Positions 38,384 through 48,111 of a DNA stretch of 64,000 bases are shown here, piece after piece. The position numbers were made by a program, and so were the translations under genes. This DNA is from Hydrogenophaga sp. A37 (lineage in GTDB: Bacteria > Pseudomonadota > Gammaproteobacteria > Burkholderiales > Burkholderiaceae_C), in NCBI RefSeq assembly GCF_002001205.1, contig NZ_MUNZ01000085.1:1-64000 (forward strand), given 5' to 3'. The notes below the pieces were generated by a model, which saw only the letters and a program-made list of their open reading frames with translations, ran no database searches and had not been told where the DNA came from. Within the stretch, counting starts at the first letter, position 1, and each line of letters begins with the position of its first letter.

Positions 38384-39516
38384 TCCTGTTTTTCCTTGGC
38401 TGACTTCAAAAAGCGGATCGGCTGAACTGCGGCGCGGCGCTTGGCCACCTGGGTGCGGTCCATCACGTCGCCTGCGAGCTGTCCGCAAGCAGCGTCGATG
38501 TCATCGCCGCGCGTCTTGCGCACGGTCGTCACGATACCGGCTGCGATGAGGATCTGCCCGAAGGCCTGGACCACCGGTCTGGGCGAACACTTCAGGCCGG
38601 AATCTGGAAACGGGTTGAAGGGTATCAGGTTGATTTTGCAGGGCACACCTCTACCACCATGGCCTTTGATCAACGCCAGCAATTGCGCAGCGTGCTCGGG
38701 TTGATCGTTGACCCCGTCCAGCATGCAGTATTCAAAGGTGATGAAATCACGCGGCGCGGCTGGCAGGTACCGCAAGCAGGCGTCCAGCAGTTCGGCGATG
38801 GGGTATTTGCGGTTCAACGGCACCAGCGAGTCACGGAGCGCATCGTTGGGTGCATGCAAGGACACAGCGAGTGCGACCGGCACGTCGGCGGCCAGGCGGT
38901 CCATCATGGGCACCACGCCGGAGGTGGACACCGTCAGACGGCGTCGCGACAGACCATAGGCATGGTCATCCAACATCACCCGCAACGCCGGAACCAACGC
39001 GCTGTAGTTTTGCAACGGCTCCCCCATGCCCATCATCACCACGTTGGTGATGACGCGCTCGGTGGACTTCAGGTGCTCGCGCAGAAAGTGCTCGGCATGC
39101 CAGAGCTGCGCCAAGATCTCACCCGTGGTGAGGTTGCGCGAAAAGCCCTGGTGGCCGGTGGAGCAGAAACGGCAACCCACGGCGCAACCCGCCTGCGATG
39201 AGATGCAGAGCGTACCGCGGTCGTCTTCAGGGATGAACACAGTTTCCACCGCATCGCCGCCACCCACGTCGAACAGCCACTTGATGGTGCCGTCGGCGGA
39301 GTCCTGACGAGAGAGCACCGGCAGATCGGTGATGGCGCAAACCGAGGGCAACTTTTCGCGCAGACTCTTGGCGAGATCGCTCATCTCGTCAAAGCGCGAC
39401 GCGCCCTTCTGGTGAATCCAGCGAAACAACTGGACGGCGCGAAAGCGTTTTTCGCCCAGCTGCTCGCAAAAGGCGGTCAGGCCCTCAAGATCGAAGTCGA
39501 GGAGGTTGACCGTCAT
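38380..39516 (-). CDS. rlmN: Dual-specificity RNA methyltransferase RlmN
   Basis: 378 residues. Radical SAM motif in [15 protein letters not shown] near 110, [10 protein letters not shown] near 165, [20 protein letters not shown] near 200, and the C-terminal reactive Cys in [16 protein letters not shown] near 345. It adds methyl to C2 of A2503 in 23S rRNA and A37 of some tRNAs. It is 21 nt after ndk and coupled to pilF. Confidence 0.96.
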   Translation of the reverse strand: MTVNLLDFDLEGLTAFCEQLGEKRFRAVQLFRWIHQKGASRFDEMSDLAKSLREKLPSVCAITDLPVLSRQDSADGTIKWLFDVGGGDAVETVFIPEDDRGTLCISSQAGCAVGCRFCSTGHQGFSRNLTTGEILAQLWHAEHFLREHLKSTERVITNVVMMGMGEPLQNYSALVPALRVMLDDHAYGLSRRRLTVSTSGVVPMMDRLAADVPVALAVSLHAPNDALRDSLVPLNRKYPIAELLDACLRYLPAAPRDFITFEYCMLDGVNDQPEHAAQLLALIKGHGGRGVPCKINLIPFNPFPDSGLKCSPRPVVQAFGQILIAAGIVTTVRKTRGDDIDAACGQLAGDVMDRTQVAKRRAAVQPIRFLKSAKEKQE

Positions 39517-39537
39517 GGCATGGTGGACCCGCGCTGA

Positions 39538-39963
39538 TCAACGCGAGTAAACGTTCATGCCGGCGAAGAAGAAAGCAATTTCCGCGGCGGCAGTTTCGGG
39601 AGCGTCGGAGCCGTGCACGGCGTTGGCGTCGATGCTGTCAGCGAAGTCGGCGCGGATGGTGCCAGCGTCGGCCTTTTTGGGGTCGGTGGCGCCCATCAGA
39701 TCGCGGTTCTTGAGAATGGCGCCCTCGCCTTCCAGTGCCTGAATCATCACAGGACCGGAAATCATAAAGTCCACCAGGTCCTTGAAGAAAGGACGGGCCT
39801 TGTGAACGGCATAGAACTGCTCGGCTTCGCCGCGCGACAGGTGCGCCATGCGAGCGGCCACCACCTTCAGGCCAGCGGCTTCAAAACGGGCGTAAATTTG
39901 ACCGATCACGTTCTTGGCGACGGCGTCGGGCTTGATGATGGAGAGGGTGCGTTCGATGGCCAT
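39538..39963 (-). CDS. ndk: Nucleoside diphosphate kinase
   Basis: 141 residues. [20 protein letters not shown] start, [20 protein letters not shown], and the active-site His in [19 protein letters not shown] near 117. AAGGA precedes the ATG. It transfers phosphate between nucleoside tri- and diphosphates. A TAGAAT box, read on the minus strand at 40021-40026, is a possible -10 for this gene and the downstream run. Confidence 0.97.
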   Translation of the reverse strand: MAIERTLSIIKPDAVAKNVIGQIYARFEAAGLKVVAARMAHLSRGEAEQFYAVHKARPFFKDLVDFMISGPVMIQALEGEGAILKNRDLMGATDPKKADAGTIRADFADSIDANAVHGSDAPETAAAEIAFFFAGMNVYSR

Positions 39964-40073
39964 GATGATCCTTGAATTTATGGAATAAAAACGATTCTTG
40001 CGCAGGTGGCAAAGCCCTTAATTCTACATTGCTCAAAGCAAAACAATGCCGTGCGCTGAGGGGGAAAAAGCCG

Positions 40074-41375
40074 TCAGCGGCCTCCGGAACGGCCGCCACC
40101 TCCACCACCTCCATTGCGGCGACGACCGCCACTGGGGCCGCCACGGGCGGCACCCTGTTCACGTTGGCGTTGCAAGGCGTCCTGGCCAATGTAGCCAAGG
40201 GAGGTTTTCAAAGGGTCGGGCTGGCCCCCGCCCGCACCCTGCCCCTTGCCGCCCTTGCCTTTGCTCGCGGACGTGTCGAACATGCTGCCGCGACGCACGG
40301 CAGGCGCATCGCCCCGGCTGCCCGCGGGGTTGCCATAGTTGCGTCCGCCCTGCGGCCCCTGTTTCTTGCCGCGCCCTGGCGTGGCCTTACCGGCCGGGCG
40401 CTCGGGGCGCTGGTAGACACCGGCAGCCACCGTCAAGCGATCGATGTCGCCCTGGTCCAGCTCCAGCCAGACACCGCGCTTGAGACCTCGCGGCAGCATC
40501 ATGGCGCCGTAGCGGATGCGGATCAAACGGCTCACGGCGTGACCCACGGCTTCTAGCATGCGTCGCACTTCTCGATTGCGGCCTTCGCCGATGGTCACTC
40601 GGTACCAGCAGTTGGCACCTTCGCCCCCGCCGTCTTCGATGCTGTCGAAGCGGGCCTCACCGTCGTCCAGCCGCACACCATCGAGCAAACGCTGCTTCTC
40701 ATCGTTGGACAAGGCACCCAACACCCGCACGGCGTACTCGCGCTGCAGGCCAAATCGCGGGTGCATCAGCCGGTTGGCAAGCTCGCCCGAGTCGGTGAGC
40801 AGCAACAGGCCTTCGGTGTTCAGATCCAGCCGGCCCACCGACTGCCACTTGCCTTGGTAGAGGCGCGGCAGGCGGCGAAACACCGTGGGCCGGTTTTGTG
40901 GATCGTCGTGCGACACCACTTCGCCCGCCGGCTTGTGATAGGCCAGCACGCGAGGCGGTGGCGGCGCGATGCGCACGCGCACCGGCTTGCCGTTGACCTT
41001 GATGTTGTCGCCGAACTGAATGCGCTGACCGATGTGGGCCGGCTCGCCATTGACCGAGATGCGCCCCTCCAGGATCAGTTGCTCCATTTCCAGCCGGGAA
41101 CCCATGCCGGCCTGGGCCAGCACCTTGTGCAGCTTGGGCGACTCGGCCTCGGGCTGCAGCACCCGCTTGGTCGGCAAGGGCAGTTCCTGCTCCTGCTCGG
41201 CATCAAACGCACCACTGACCACATCGTCAAAACGCAAAGCCTGTGGCTGCGCCTTCGTGTGCGGGGGGCTCGCGGCTGGCTTGGGCGTTGAATCCGGGGT
41301 GGACTCCGCGGGCAAAGCGCCCGCGTCGTTGTTGGACGGTTCAGTCGGGTTGTGAGGGGGTTGCGCCGGTGTCAT
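40074..41375 (-). CDS. rluB: 23S rRNA pseudouridine synthase RluB (RsuA family) with a Gly/Arg-rich tail
   Basis: 433 residues from the ATG at 41375, overlapping scpB by 35 nt. The first 80 residues are Pro/Ser/Thr-rich. S4 domain with [20 protein letters not shown] near 90, then the catalytic domain with [19 protein letters not shown] near 185 (Asp), [18 protein letters not shown] and [20 protein letters not shown]. The last 80 residues are low complexity and basic, ending in [12 protein letters not shown]. RluB modifies U2605 in helix 93 of 23S rRNA. The tail resembles RGG-type RNA-binding tails. Confidence 0.9.
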   Translation of the reverse strand: MTPAQPPHNPTEPSNNDAGALPAESTPDSTPKPAASPPHTKAQPQALRFDDVVSGAFDAEQEQELPLPTKRVLQPEAESPKLHKVLAQAGMGSRLEMEQLILEGRISVNGEPAHIGQRIQFGDNIKVNGKPVRVRIAPPPPRVLAYHKPAGEVVSHDDPQNRPTVFRRLPRLYQGKWQSVGRLDLNTEGLLLLTDSGELANRLMHPRFGLQREYAVRVLGALSNDEKQRLLDGVRLDDGEARFDSIEDGGGEGANCWYRVTIGEGRNREVRRMLEAVGHAVSRLIRIRYGAMMLPRGLKRGVWLELDQGDIDRLTVAAGVYQRPERPAGKATPGRGKKQGPQGGRNYGNPAGSRGDAPAVRRGSMFDTSASKGKGGKGQGAGGGQPDPLKTSLGYIGQDALQRQREQGAARGGPSGGRRRNGGGGGGGRSGGR

Positions 41376-42048
41376 GGTCGTCCTGTGGTTCGTCCTGTTT
41401 CGGGACGGGGATCGCCGGTTCGCCGGCGGTGTCAGGGGTGTTTTCACCCGCGGTTGGAAATTCGTCAGCGGATGGCTCGGCCAGTCCGCTGGAAAGGGAT
41501 TCAAAGTCGAGACGACCGAGGGCCGATTCCTGCACCTCGTTGCCATCCAGTGGAGGCAGCTGGTCCAGGGAAGACAGCCCCAGATCGTCGAGAAACTGCC
41601 GCGTGGTGGCAAACAGCGCGGGGCGGCCCACCGTTTCGCGATGCCCGATCACCTCCACCCAGCCGCGGTCTTCCAGCTGTTTGATGATCAGGGAATTGAT
41701 CGTCACGCCCCGGATGTCTTCCATGTCGCCACGGGTGACTGGCTGGCGGTAGGCAATGATGGCCAGGGTTTCCATCGCGGCGCGCGTGTACTTGGGTGGC
41801 TTCTCAGGATGCAGTCGGTCCAGGAAAGGTCGCAGCTCGGGCCGGCTCTGAAAACGCCAGCCGGTGGCCACCTGCACCAGCTCGACGCCGCGTCCAGTCC
41901 ATTCGGTCTGAAGATCGGTCAACAGTGTCTTGATCGTGTCCGATGCGACTTCCATGTCGAACAACACCCCGAGCTCTCTCACGGAAAGCGGTTGGGGTGC
42001 ACAAATCAAGGCCGTCTCAAGGACGCGCCGGGCATCCGTCGTGTTCAT
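41341..42048 (-). CDS. scpB: Segregation and condensation protein B (ScpB)
   Basis: 235 residues. Two winged helices with [40 protein letters not shown], and the conserved [60 protein letters not shown]. It forms the SMC-ScpAB condensin complex. The C-terminal 50 residues are acidic and disordered. ScpA is not in the window. rluB begins inside its 3' end. Confidence 0.94.
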   Translation of the reverse strand: MNTTDARRVLETALICAPQPLSVRELGVLFDMEVASDTIKTLLTDLQTEWTGRGVELVQVATGWRFQSRPELRPFLDRLHPEKPPKYTRAAMETLAIIAYRQPVTRGDMEDIRGVTINSLIIKQLEDRGWVEVIGHRETVGRPALFATTRQFLDDLGLSSLDQLPPLDGNEVQESALGRLDFESLSSGLAEPSADEFPTAGENTPDTAGEPAIPVPKQDEPQDDHDTGATPSQPD

Positions 42049-42240
42049 CGCTGGCGCCTATAAAAACCAGTTGTCGGTCAAGGGGCAAGAAGTTGCGTAC
42101 AAGGTCTGCAGGGCTTCATCAGGCCCGGGGCGGACAACAGCAGCATGGAATGGTTCGCGGAGGACCATCCGGGTGGGCTGTGGGGACGATCAGAAATCGC
42201 AAAGGGACCCGATGGCGGGCCGCAGGACGCCGGGGTCAAG

Positions 42241-43269
42241 TCACCCCAGTTGACCTGAATTGTAATGGAGCCCGGCCGCCGTGATGGCCTGGCCCATATC
42301 AGCGGGTGGCTCGCAGGCAAACGCCAAGGGAGCGCCCGACACCGGGTGGGCCAGCCGCAGCCGGGCGGCGTGCAAAGCTTGGCGCTCCAGGCCAAAGAGC
42401 GAACGCCCGCCGTAGACAGCGTCACCCACCAGCGGATGCCCGAGCCAGGTCAGATGCACTCGAATCTGGTGGGTGCGCCCGGTGTGCAACTTGCAAGCCA
42501 CCAGACAAGCCTGGTCGGTGCCGTCGAGCAAGCGGATCGAAGTGCGGGCCGACTTGGCGCCCGTGGTCTCGGGCCGCAGCACCGCCATGCGCAAGCGGTT
42601 GTGGGGGTCGCGCCCCACCGACTGCTCCACATCCAGCTCAGGCGCTCCTTTCCAGCGACCCTGCGCCAGCGCCAGGTATTCACGATGCACCTCACGGGCG
42701 GCAATGGCGCGCACCAGCGCCTCCACGGCCTGGCGGCTTTTGCCCACGAGCATCAGGCCCGACGTGTCCTTGTCGAGCCGGTGGACGATGCCCGCCCGTG
42801 GCAGAGTCGATGCGCCTGCGTGATGCGCCAGCAAGCCGTTGAGCAAAGTGCCACTCCAATGCCCGGCCGCCGGGTGCACCACGAGACCGGCGGGCTTGTG
42901 AATCACCAGCAGATCCGCGTCTTCGAACACCACGTCCAACGCCATGGGTTGCGCCACAAAGGCCATGGTCTGCTGCGTCGGGCGCAGCTCCACCTGCAAA
43001 CGATCCCCCACCGACACCTTCGCCGACGGCTTGAGCGCGGGGGCGCTGCGCCACACCACGGCGCCGTCACCCATGAGCAGCTGAAGATACGAGCGGGAGA
43101 ATTCCGGAATCAGCGCCGCGAGGGCACGATCAAGCCGCCAGCCGTGCATGGACACGGGCACCTCGCAATCCCGGACCTCGACCACCGCCAGGCTTTCGTC
43201 GGCATCGCCCTCCCCCTCGGAAATGCCCAGCTCGGTTGCACCCCCCGTCGATATAATTTCTGCTGCCAA
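42241..43269 (-). CDS. rluD: 23S rRNA pseudouridine synthase RluD
   Basis: 342 residues from a TTG at 43269 preceded by AGGA; the next Met is about 40 residues in, inside the S4 domain, so the upstream start is preferred. S4 domain with GWRLDRALAALIPEFSRSYL, catalytic GIVHRLDKDTSGLMLVGKS near 162 (Asp), and HTGRTHQIRVHLTWLGHPLV near 265. It makes pseudouridines 1911, 1915 and 1917 in helix 69. It is divergent from bamD with 30 bp between, as in E. coli. The 192 bp between it and scpB hold nothing I recognise; the pgeF gene often found after rluD is absent. Confidence 0.92.
   Translation of the reverse strand: MAAEIISTGGATELGISEGEGDADESLAVVEVRDCEVPVSMHGWRLDRALAALIPEFSRSYLQLLMGDGAVVWRSAPALKPSAKVSVGDRLQVELRPTQQTMAFVAQPMALDVVFEDADLLVIHKPAGLVVHPAAGHWSGTLLNGLLAHHAGASTLPRAGIVHRLDKDTSGLMLVGKSRQAVEALVRAIAAREVHREYLALAQGRWKGAPELDVEQSVGRDPHNRLRMAVLRPETTGAKSARTSIRLLDGTDQACLVACKLHTGRTHQIRVHLTWLGHPLVGDAVYGGRSLFGLERQALHAARLRLAHPVSGAPLAFACEPPADMGQAITAAGLHYNSGQLG
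43252..43257 (+). promoter_or_regulatory. -10 box for bamD
   Basis: A perfect TATAAT lies about 43 bp before the bamD start, inside the first codons of the divergent rluD gene. A good -35 at 17 bp is not visible, so the promoter may rely on an activator or a weak -35. Confidence 0.45.
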
Positions 43270-43299
43270 GACCTGTGTTCCTGTTGTGAAGGTGTGCGT

Positions 43300-44106
43300 G
43301 TGAAGCTTAGTTTGAGATTATCGGCTGTGTCGTTTTGCGCGCTGTCCATGGTGGTCGTTGTTGCGGGCTGCAGCAGCACTCCCGTGGACCCCACCAAGGA
43401 CTGGAGTCCCAACAAGATCTACAGCGAAGCCAGCGATGAGCGCGAGGCAGGCAATTTCGACAAGGCCATTGGTCTGTACGAAAAACTCGAGGGCCGTGCG
43501 GCCGGTACGCCCTTGGCCCAACAGGCCCAGCTCGACAAGGCCTACACCCAGTACAAAGGTGGCGAACAGGCACAGGCACTCGCCACGATCGAACGGTTTC
43601 TGCGCTTGCATCCTGCCAGTCCAGCGCTGGACTACGCGCTGTACCTGAAAGGCCTGGTCAATTTCAACGAAAACCTCGGCCTTTTCGGATCGCTGGCGCA
43701 GCAAGACCTGTCAGAGCGCGACCAGAAAGCCGCCAAAGAATCGTTTGAATCGCTGCGCGAAGTCGTGACCCGGTTTCCGGATTCGCGCTACGCGCCCGAT
43801 GCCCGCGCCCGCATGACCTACATCGTCAATTCGCTGGCGCAGTACGAGGTGCATGTGGCGCGCTACTACTTTGGTCGTGGCGCCTACCTCGCTGCCATCA
43901 ACCGGGCACAAACCGCGGTGAGCGACTACGCCAACACACCGGCCATGGAAGAGGCGCTGGTCATTCTCGTGCGCAGCTACGACGCCTTGGGCATGACCCA
44001 GTTGCGTGACGACGCTCGCCGGGTGCTTCAGACCAACTTTCCCAAAAGCGGCTTTCTGAGTGGCGGCGGATCCAGCGTCAGCAGCCCTTGGTGGAAGCTC
44101 TGGTGA
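43300..44106 (+). CDS. bamD: Outer-membrane assembly lipoprotein BamD
   Basis: 268 residues from a GTG at 43300, preceded by AAGG; a GTG at 43294 is too close to that site. The signal peptide ends ALSMVVVVAGC with Cys24, a lipobox. Five TPR repeats, with KIYSEASDEREAGNFDKAIG, FPDSRYAPDARARMTYIVNS and YYFGRGAYLAAINRAQTAVS. It is the essential BAM-complex partner of BamA. Its last 29 nt overlap the convergent helicase gene. Confidence 0.95.
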   Translation: MKLSLRLSAVSFCALSMVVVVAGCSSTPVDPTKDWSPNKIYSEASDEREAGNFDKAIGLYEKLEGRAAGTPLAQQAQLDKAYTQYKGGEQAQALATIERFLRLHPASPALDYALYLKGLVNFNENLGLFGSLAQQDLSERDQKAAKESFESLREVVTRFPDSRYAPDARARMTYIVNSLAQYEVHVARYYFGRGAYLAAINRAQTAVSDYANTPAMEEALVILVRSYDALGMTQLRDDARRVLQTNFPKSGFLSGGGSSVSSPWWKLW

Positions 44107-46081
44107 ACGCCATCTGATCGAGTTCTTTCAGCAGTTCCGCCTCGTCCAGCAGGCGGCGCATGGGCGGCATGGCATCCAGCAGATCGTTGCCGTATGAGCG
44201 TGTGAGCAGCCGCCGATCAGCGACGACCAGCACGCCCCGATCGGTCTCACTGCGGATCAGCCGCCCAGCACCCTGCTTGAGGGCCAGTGCCGCCTGGGGC
44301 AGATAACAGGAACGGAAGGCGCTTCGCCCCTGGGCCTCATGCTGGCGGGCCCGGGCTTCGACCAGCGGATCGTCGGGTGGTGGAAACGGCAGTTTGTCGA
44401 TCACCAGCAATTGCAGCACCTCGCCGGCCAGGTCCACCCCTTCCCAGAAGGCCATTGACGCAACCAACACCGCGCCGGCGCCATCCCCGTGTGCGGCCGC
44501 TCGAAACCGGGCCAGCAGCTCGCGTCTCGACATCTGCCCCTCACACAGCAATTGCAGCGGCTCTCGGGTGCCGTCGCCGACCATCTGCTGCAAGGCCTCC
44601 GTCAATCGGGCGGTGGCCCGCAGCGTGGTGGTCAGCACCAGGCTCCGCCCGCCGAGCCGTGTGGCCCACCGGGCCACGGCGTGGGCCAACGCCGGCGTGT
44701 GACGTGCGTCGGCCGGATCGGGCAGATCATCCGGCACGTGCAAGGCCAACTGCCGGGCGTGGTCAAACGGGCTCGCCACCCGCAGTGTGCGCATGCGCGG
44801 GTGATGCCGCAGGCCCAACGGTTCTGTGAACCAGCCCAGCGCCTCTTCGGTGCCCAGCGTGGCGGACGTGAACACCCAGCTTCGTCCCGCGCCCGCCAGT
44901 GCGAGTGCGCTCCCGATGTGCCGGGACGCGTCAATCTGCGTTTGCACCAACACCCAACCCGCAGAATTCGCATCCAACCAGGTCACGTTGTTGGCGTCTT
45001 CGGTTGCGCCATCATGGCGGGTCAACTGACCCCACCCCGCCCAAAGATCACGCGCCTGGCGATACAGGCCATCCATCTCGGCCGCCGCCTCTGCAGTCGC
45101 CTGAAGGGCGGACACCACCGCGTGCAAAGCCCGGTTCACGGCCATGACCCACGCAAACCAGCGCGCGTCCCTTTGCGCCCCTTGCCAACGATGCCGGCCG
45201 GGCGGACAAGGTGGTGACGTGCCAGCTGCCTGATCCAGCACCAGCGCCAGGTGCGCCCATGCGCGCTGGCCACTCGCCCAGCGGGGCGCCTGGGTCAACA
45301 CGTCCCGCGCAAGCGCGCGCAGCGACCCGCTGCCCACCGACTCGGCCATGAGTTCGACACCGGTCGAATTCAATCGGTGTGCCTCATCAAACACCACCAC
45401 CTCGGCACGTTCAACAAGACCCGCGAGCCAGGCGCCTTCACTATGAAGGCTGGAGAAAAACAGGTGGTGGTTGATGACCACCCAATGCGCTTGCAGCGCC
45501 TCGTATCTTGCGAGGTTCACGTGACACTCATGCCGTCGGGGACAGGCGTCACGCAGACAGTTGTCGCGGGTCGAAGTGATCCAGGGACGCAAGGCCGAGC
45601 GCTCATCGAGCCAAGACATCTCGGCCAGATCGCCCCTTTGGGTGCGGCCGGCCCATTGCCGCACCTGCTCAAGCCTCGACCCCAGCAGGGGGTCGATCCC
45701 GCGCGAAGGCAAGTCCGACGCTTGTGCGAGCCGGTGCACACACAGGTAGCTGGACCGACCCTTGAGCATGGCCACCCGGACCGGGATGCCCATGGTCCGG
45801 GTCAACGCGGGAATGTCCCTCGCGAACAGCTGTTCCTGCAGTGCCTGGGTGGCGGTGGACAACAGCGCGCGACGTCCGCTGTGCAACAGTGGCACCAGGT
45901 AGGCCAGCGTCTTGCCGACGCCCGTGCCCGCCTCCACCGCCAGCAAGCCCAAGCCGTCAATGGCCTCGGCCACCGCCACTGCCATCGTCACCTGCGCCTC
46001 GCGGCACACAAAACCGGGCGATGCCGCCAACGGGCCATGCGCCGACAGCGTGTGCCGGACCCGCTCGACAGGGGTGGTCAA
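44078..46081 (-). CDS. DinG/YoaA-type Fe-S superfamily 2 helicase
   Basis: 667 residues from a TTG at 46081, chosen because AAGGAG stands six bases before it; a TTG at 46156 lacks such a site. Walker A GTGVGKTLAY near 52 (Lys57), DEAH box VVFDEAHRL, and motif VI LKQGAGRLIRSETDRGVLV near 610. Cys114, Cys175, Cys180 and Cys186 fit the four-Cys [4Fe-4S] cluster of XPD/DinG helicases. It unwinds DNA 5' to 3', probably in repair or R-loop removal. It is convergent with bamD, sharing 29 nt of 3' end. Confidence 0.9.
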   Translation of the reverse strand: MTTPVERVRHTLSAHGPLAASPGFVCREAQVTMAVAVAEAIDGLGLLAVEAGTGVGKTLAYLVPLLHSGRRALLSTATQALQEQLFARDIPALTRTMGIPVRVAMLKGRSSYLCVHRLAQASDLPSRGIDPLLGSRLEQVRQWAGRTQRGDLAEMSWLDERSALRPWITSTRDNCLRDACPRRHECHVNLARYEALQAHWVVINHHLFFSSLHSEGAWLAGLVERAEVVVFDEAHRLNSTGVELMAESVGSGSLRALARDVLTQAPRWASGQRAWAHLALVLDQAAGTSPPCPPGRHRWQGAQRDARWFAWVMAVNRALHAVVSALQATAEAAAEMDGLYRQARDLWAGWGQLTRHDGATEDANNVTWLDANSAGWVLVQTQIDASRHIGSALALAGAGRSWVFTSATLGTEEALGWFTEPLGLRHHPRMRTLRVASPFDHARQLALHVPDDLPDPADARHTPALAHAVARWATRLGGRSLVLTTTLRATARLTEALQQMVGDGTREPLQLLCEGQMSRRELLARFRAAAHGDGAGAVLVASMAFWEGVDLAGEVLQLLVIDKLPFPPPDDPLVEARARQHEAQGRSAFRSCYLPQAALALKQGAGRLIRSETDRGVLVVADRRLLTRSYGNDLLDAMPPMRRLLDEAELLKELDQMAFTRASTKGC

Positions 46082-46232
46082 AAAGGACTCCTTTGCGGAT
46101 CGCCTGCTTCCGCAGTGGGACCAGCCAAATGCCAATGTGTTCGGTTTTCGTGACAAGCCATTCCGGCGCAGAATTTAGTGGTTACCATCCGACACATTCC
46201 CCGCCCCCGCTTCACTCTCAAAACAAAATCCC

Positions 46233-46991
46233 ATGTCCAAAGGCTATCGCATTCACGCGTCCACCGGCATCCACCGGGGTGACCGAGACTACCAGCAGGA
46301 TCAGGTGTGCCTGTTGCACCATCCTCGCGAAAGTGGCTGCCTGCTGGCCGTGGTGGCCGACGGCATGGGCGGGCGCAGCGGCGGGCGCAAGGCCTCTGAT
46401 CAGGTGATGCTGACCTCGCGCCAGCTGTTCGAGCGCTACGACCCCGAGACCGACGACGCCTCGTCTCTGCTGAGACAGATCGTGGAAGAGTCGCACCTGG
46501 TGATCAAACTGACCGCGGTCTCGGCTGAACAGGAACCTCACAGCACCATCTCGGCATTCCTCATCAATCCGGGCGGCAGCAGCTACTGGATCCATGCCGG
46601 CGACTCGCGCATTTACCACTTCCGCAACGGCGCGATGGTGTTCCGCACCATGGACCACTCTTACGTACAGACCCTGGTGAACCAGGGCGAGATCACAGAA
46701 GAAGAGGCGCTGGATCACCCGCATTCCAACATCCTCATGGGCTGCCTGGGCACCGACAACGATCCACCGGTGGACATCCATGTGATTCAGCAACTGAGCC
46801 CTGGCGATGCCATCATGGCTTGCAGCGACGGGGTGTGGCACTACTTCACGCCGAACGAGTTGGCCAGCACCATCGCGATGCTCTCGCCCCGCGAAGCATG
46901 TGAGTTCCTCATCCAGAAAGCCCGCACGCGGGCAAAAGGCATGGGGGACAACCTCTCGATGACCATTGTCAAGCTCGAACCCCTGACCTGA
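46233..46991 (+). CDS. PP2C-family serine/threonine phosphatase
   Basis: 252 residues, a complete PPM domain: HRGDRDYQQDQVCLL near 14, VVADGMGGRSGGRKASD near 40 with metal-binding Asp-Gly, WIHAGDSRIYHFRNGAMVFR near 118, MACSDGVWHYF near 190 and GDNLSMTIVKLE near the end. Such small phosphatases often reverse Ser/Thr kinase signalling; no kinase gene is in the window. Its stop lies in one arm of a perfect 10-bp inverted repeat shared with zapE. Confidence 0.9.
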   Translation: MSKGYRIHASTGIHRGDRDYQQDQVCLLHHPRESGCLLAVVADGMGGRSGGRKASDQVMLTSRQLFERYDPETDDASSLLRQIVEESHLVIKLTAVSAEQEPHSTISAFLINPGGSSYWIHAGDSRIYHFRNGAMVFRTMDHSYVQTLVNQGEITEEEALDHPHSNILMGCLGTDNDPPVDIHVIQQLSPGDAIMACSDGVWHYFTPNELASTIAMLSPREACEFLIQKARTRAKGMGDNLSMTIVKLEPLT

Positions 46992-47011
46992 CCTTCCCGG
47001 CTCAGGTCAGG
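46982..47011. other. Perfect inverted repeat spanning both stop codons of convergent genes
   Basis: CCTGACCTGA (46982-46991) and TCAGGTCAGG (47002-47011) are perfect 10-bp arms with a 10-base loop. The left arm ends with the stop codon of the PP2C gene and the right arm, read on the minus strand, contains the stop codon of zapE. Both proteins therefore end Leu-Thr. No T-run follows on either strand, so it is not a standard rho-independent terminator, but the hairpin may protect or separate the two 3' ends. Confidence 0.75.
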
Positions 47012-48099
47012 CCTGTGTCCACCTGCCGGTGTTCCAGAGCCAGAAATTCCGCAGATTGCATTTCAGTGAGCCTCGAGACCGTGCGGGGAAACTCGTGTGA
47101 CATCGGGCCTTCGGTGTAGAGCTGCTCCGGTGGCACCGCCGCCGACATCACGAGTTTGACGCGCCGGTCGTACAACACATCGATGAGCCAGGTGAAGCGC
47201 CGCGCCTCCGAGGCTTGGCGCACCGACATCTGCGGCACGTTGGACAGCATCAGCGTGTGGAACTGGGTGGCGATTTCCAGGTAGTCGTTTTGCGAGCGCG
47301 GTCCGCCGCAGAGCGTGCGGAAATCGAACCAGATCACACCGCCCGCCCGGCGCAGCGCCTGTATCTGACGCGCCTCGATGTGCATCACCGGGTCTTGGTC
47401 GGCCATTTCAGCCAGCTCACCAAACGTTTGCTCCATCGCCGCATCGGCCAGGGGACCCAGCGGGCAGTGGTAGAGCTCGATGTGGGTCAGCGTGCGCTGT
47501 CGGTAGTCGGTGCCGTTGTCCACACTGAGCACCTCCAGCCGCGATTTCAACAGCTCGATGGCGGGCAGGATGCGGTCGCGATGCAGACCGTCCGGGTACA
47601 GGCCGTCGGGGTGGAAGTTGGAGGTCGTGACGAAACCCACACCCGCCTTGAACAGTGCGTCCAGCAGGCGGTGCAGGATCATGGCGTCGGTCACGTCCGC
47701 CACGTGGAACTCGTCGAAACAGATCAGCTTGTAGCGCTTGGCCATGCGCGCGCCAAGCTCGTCCAGCGGGTTGACAGTGCCCTGCAGCTCACGCAACTCG
47801 CGGTGCACCTCGCGCATGAACTCGTGGAAGTGCAGCCGCGTCTTGCGCCGGATCGGGACCGCGTTGTAGAAGCAGTCCATCAGGAAGCTCTTGCCCCGCC
47901 CCACCCCGCCAAACATATAGACCCCGCGCGGAATCTCCGGGTTGACGAACATCTTCTTCAGCGCGTTGGAACGCCGCTGCTTGTACGTCGCCCACTCAGA
48001 CGCACACCGCTCCAGCGCGTCGATGGCACGCTGCTGGGCGGGGTCGGTGGTGTAGCCGCGCTCGACCAGCGCGGCTTCGTAGGTGCTGCGGACGGACAA
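47002..48099 (-). CDS. zapE: ZapE / AFG1-like cell-division ATPase
   Basis: 365 residues from a TTG at 48099, 12 nt after the lpdA stop; the next Met is about 50 residues in. Walker A MFGGVGRGKSFLMDCFY near 64, Walker B LICFDEFHVADVTDAMIL near 123, and HFHEFMREVHRELRELQG between them. It is an AAA+-like ATPase that modulates the FtsZ ring in E. coli. The tight spacing after lpdA suggests co-transcription with the odhA-odhB-lpdA run. Confidence 0.92.
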   Translation of the reverse strand: MSVRSTYEAALVERGYTTDPAQQRAIDALERCASEWATYKQRRSNALKKMFVNPEIPRGVYMFGGVGRGKSFLMDCFYNAVPIRRKTRLHFHEFMREVHRELRELQGTVNPLDELGARMAKRYKLICFDEFHVADVTDAMILHRLLDALFKAGVGFVTTSNFHPDGLYPDGLHRDRILPAIELLKSRLEVLSVDNGTDYRQRTLTHIELYHCPLGPLADAAMEQTFGELAEMADQDPVMHIEARQIQALRRAGGVIWFDFRTLCGGPRSQNDYLEIATQFHTLMLSNVPQMSVRQASEARRFTWLIDVLYDRRVKLVMSAAVPPEQLYTEGPMSHEFPRTVSRLTEMQSAEFLALEHRQVDTGLT

Positions 48100-48111
48100 G
48101 GGCGAACCGGG

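Noticed and set aside
42049-42090. A scpB promoter (TTGACC and TATAGG on the minus strand)
   Set aside because: The spacing between the boxes is only about 13 bp, too short for sigma-70.
42049-42240. A pgeF (laccase-domain) gene expected after rluD
   Set aside because: The 192 bp show no pgeF motif in any frame and are too short; scpB follows directly.
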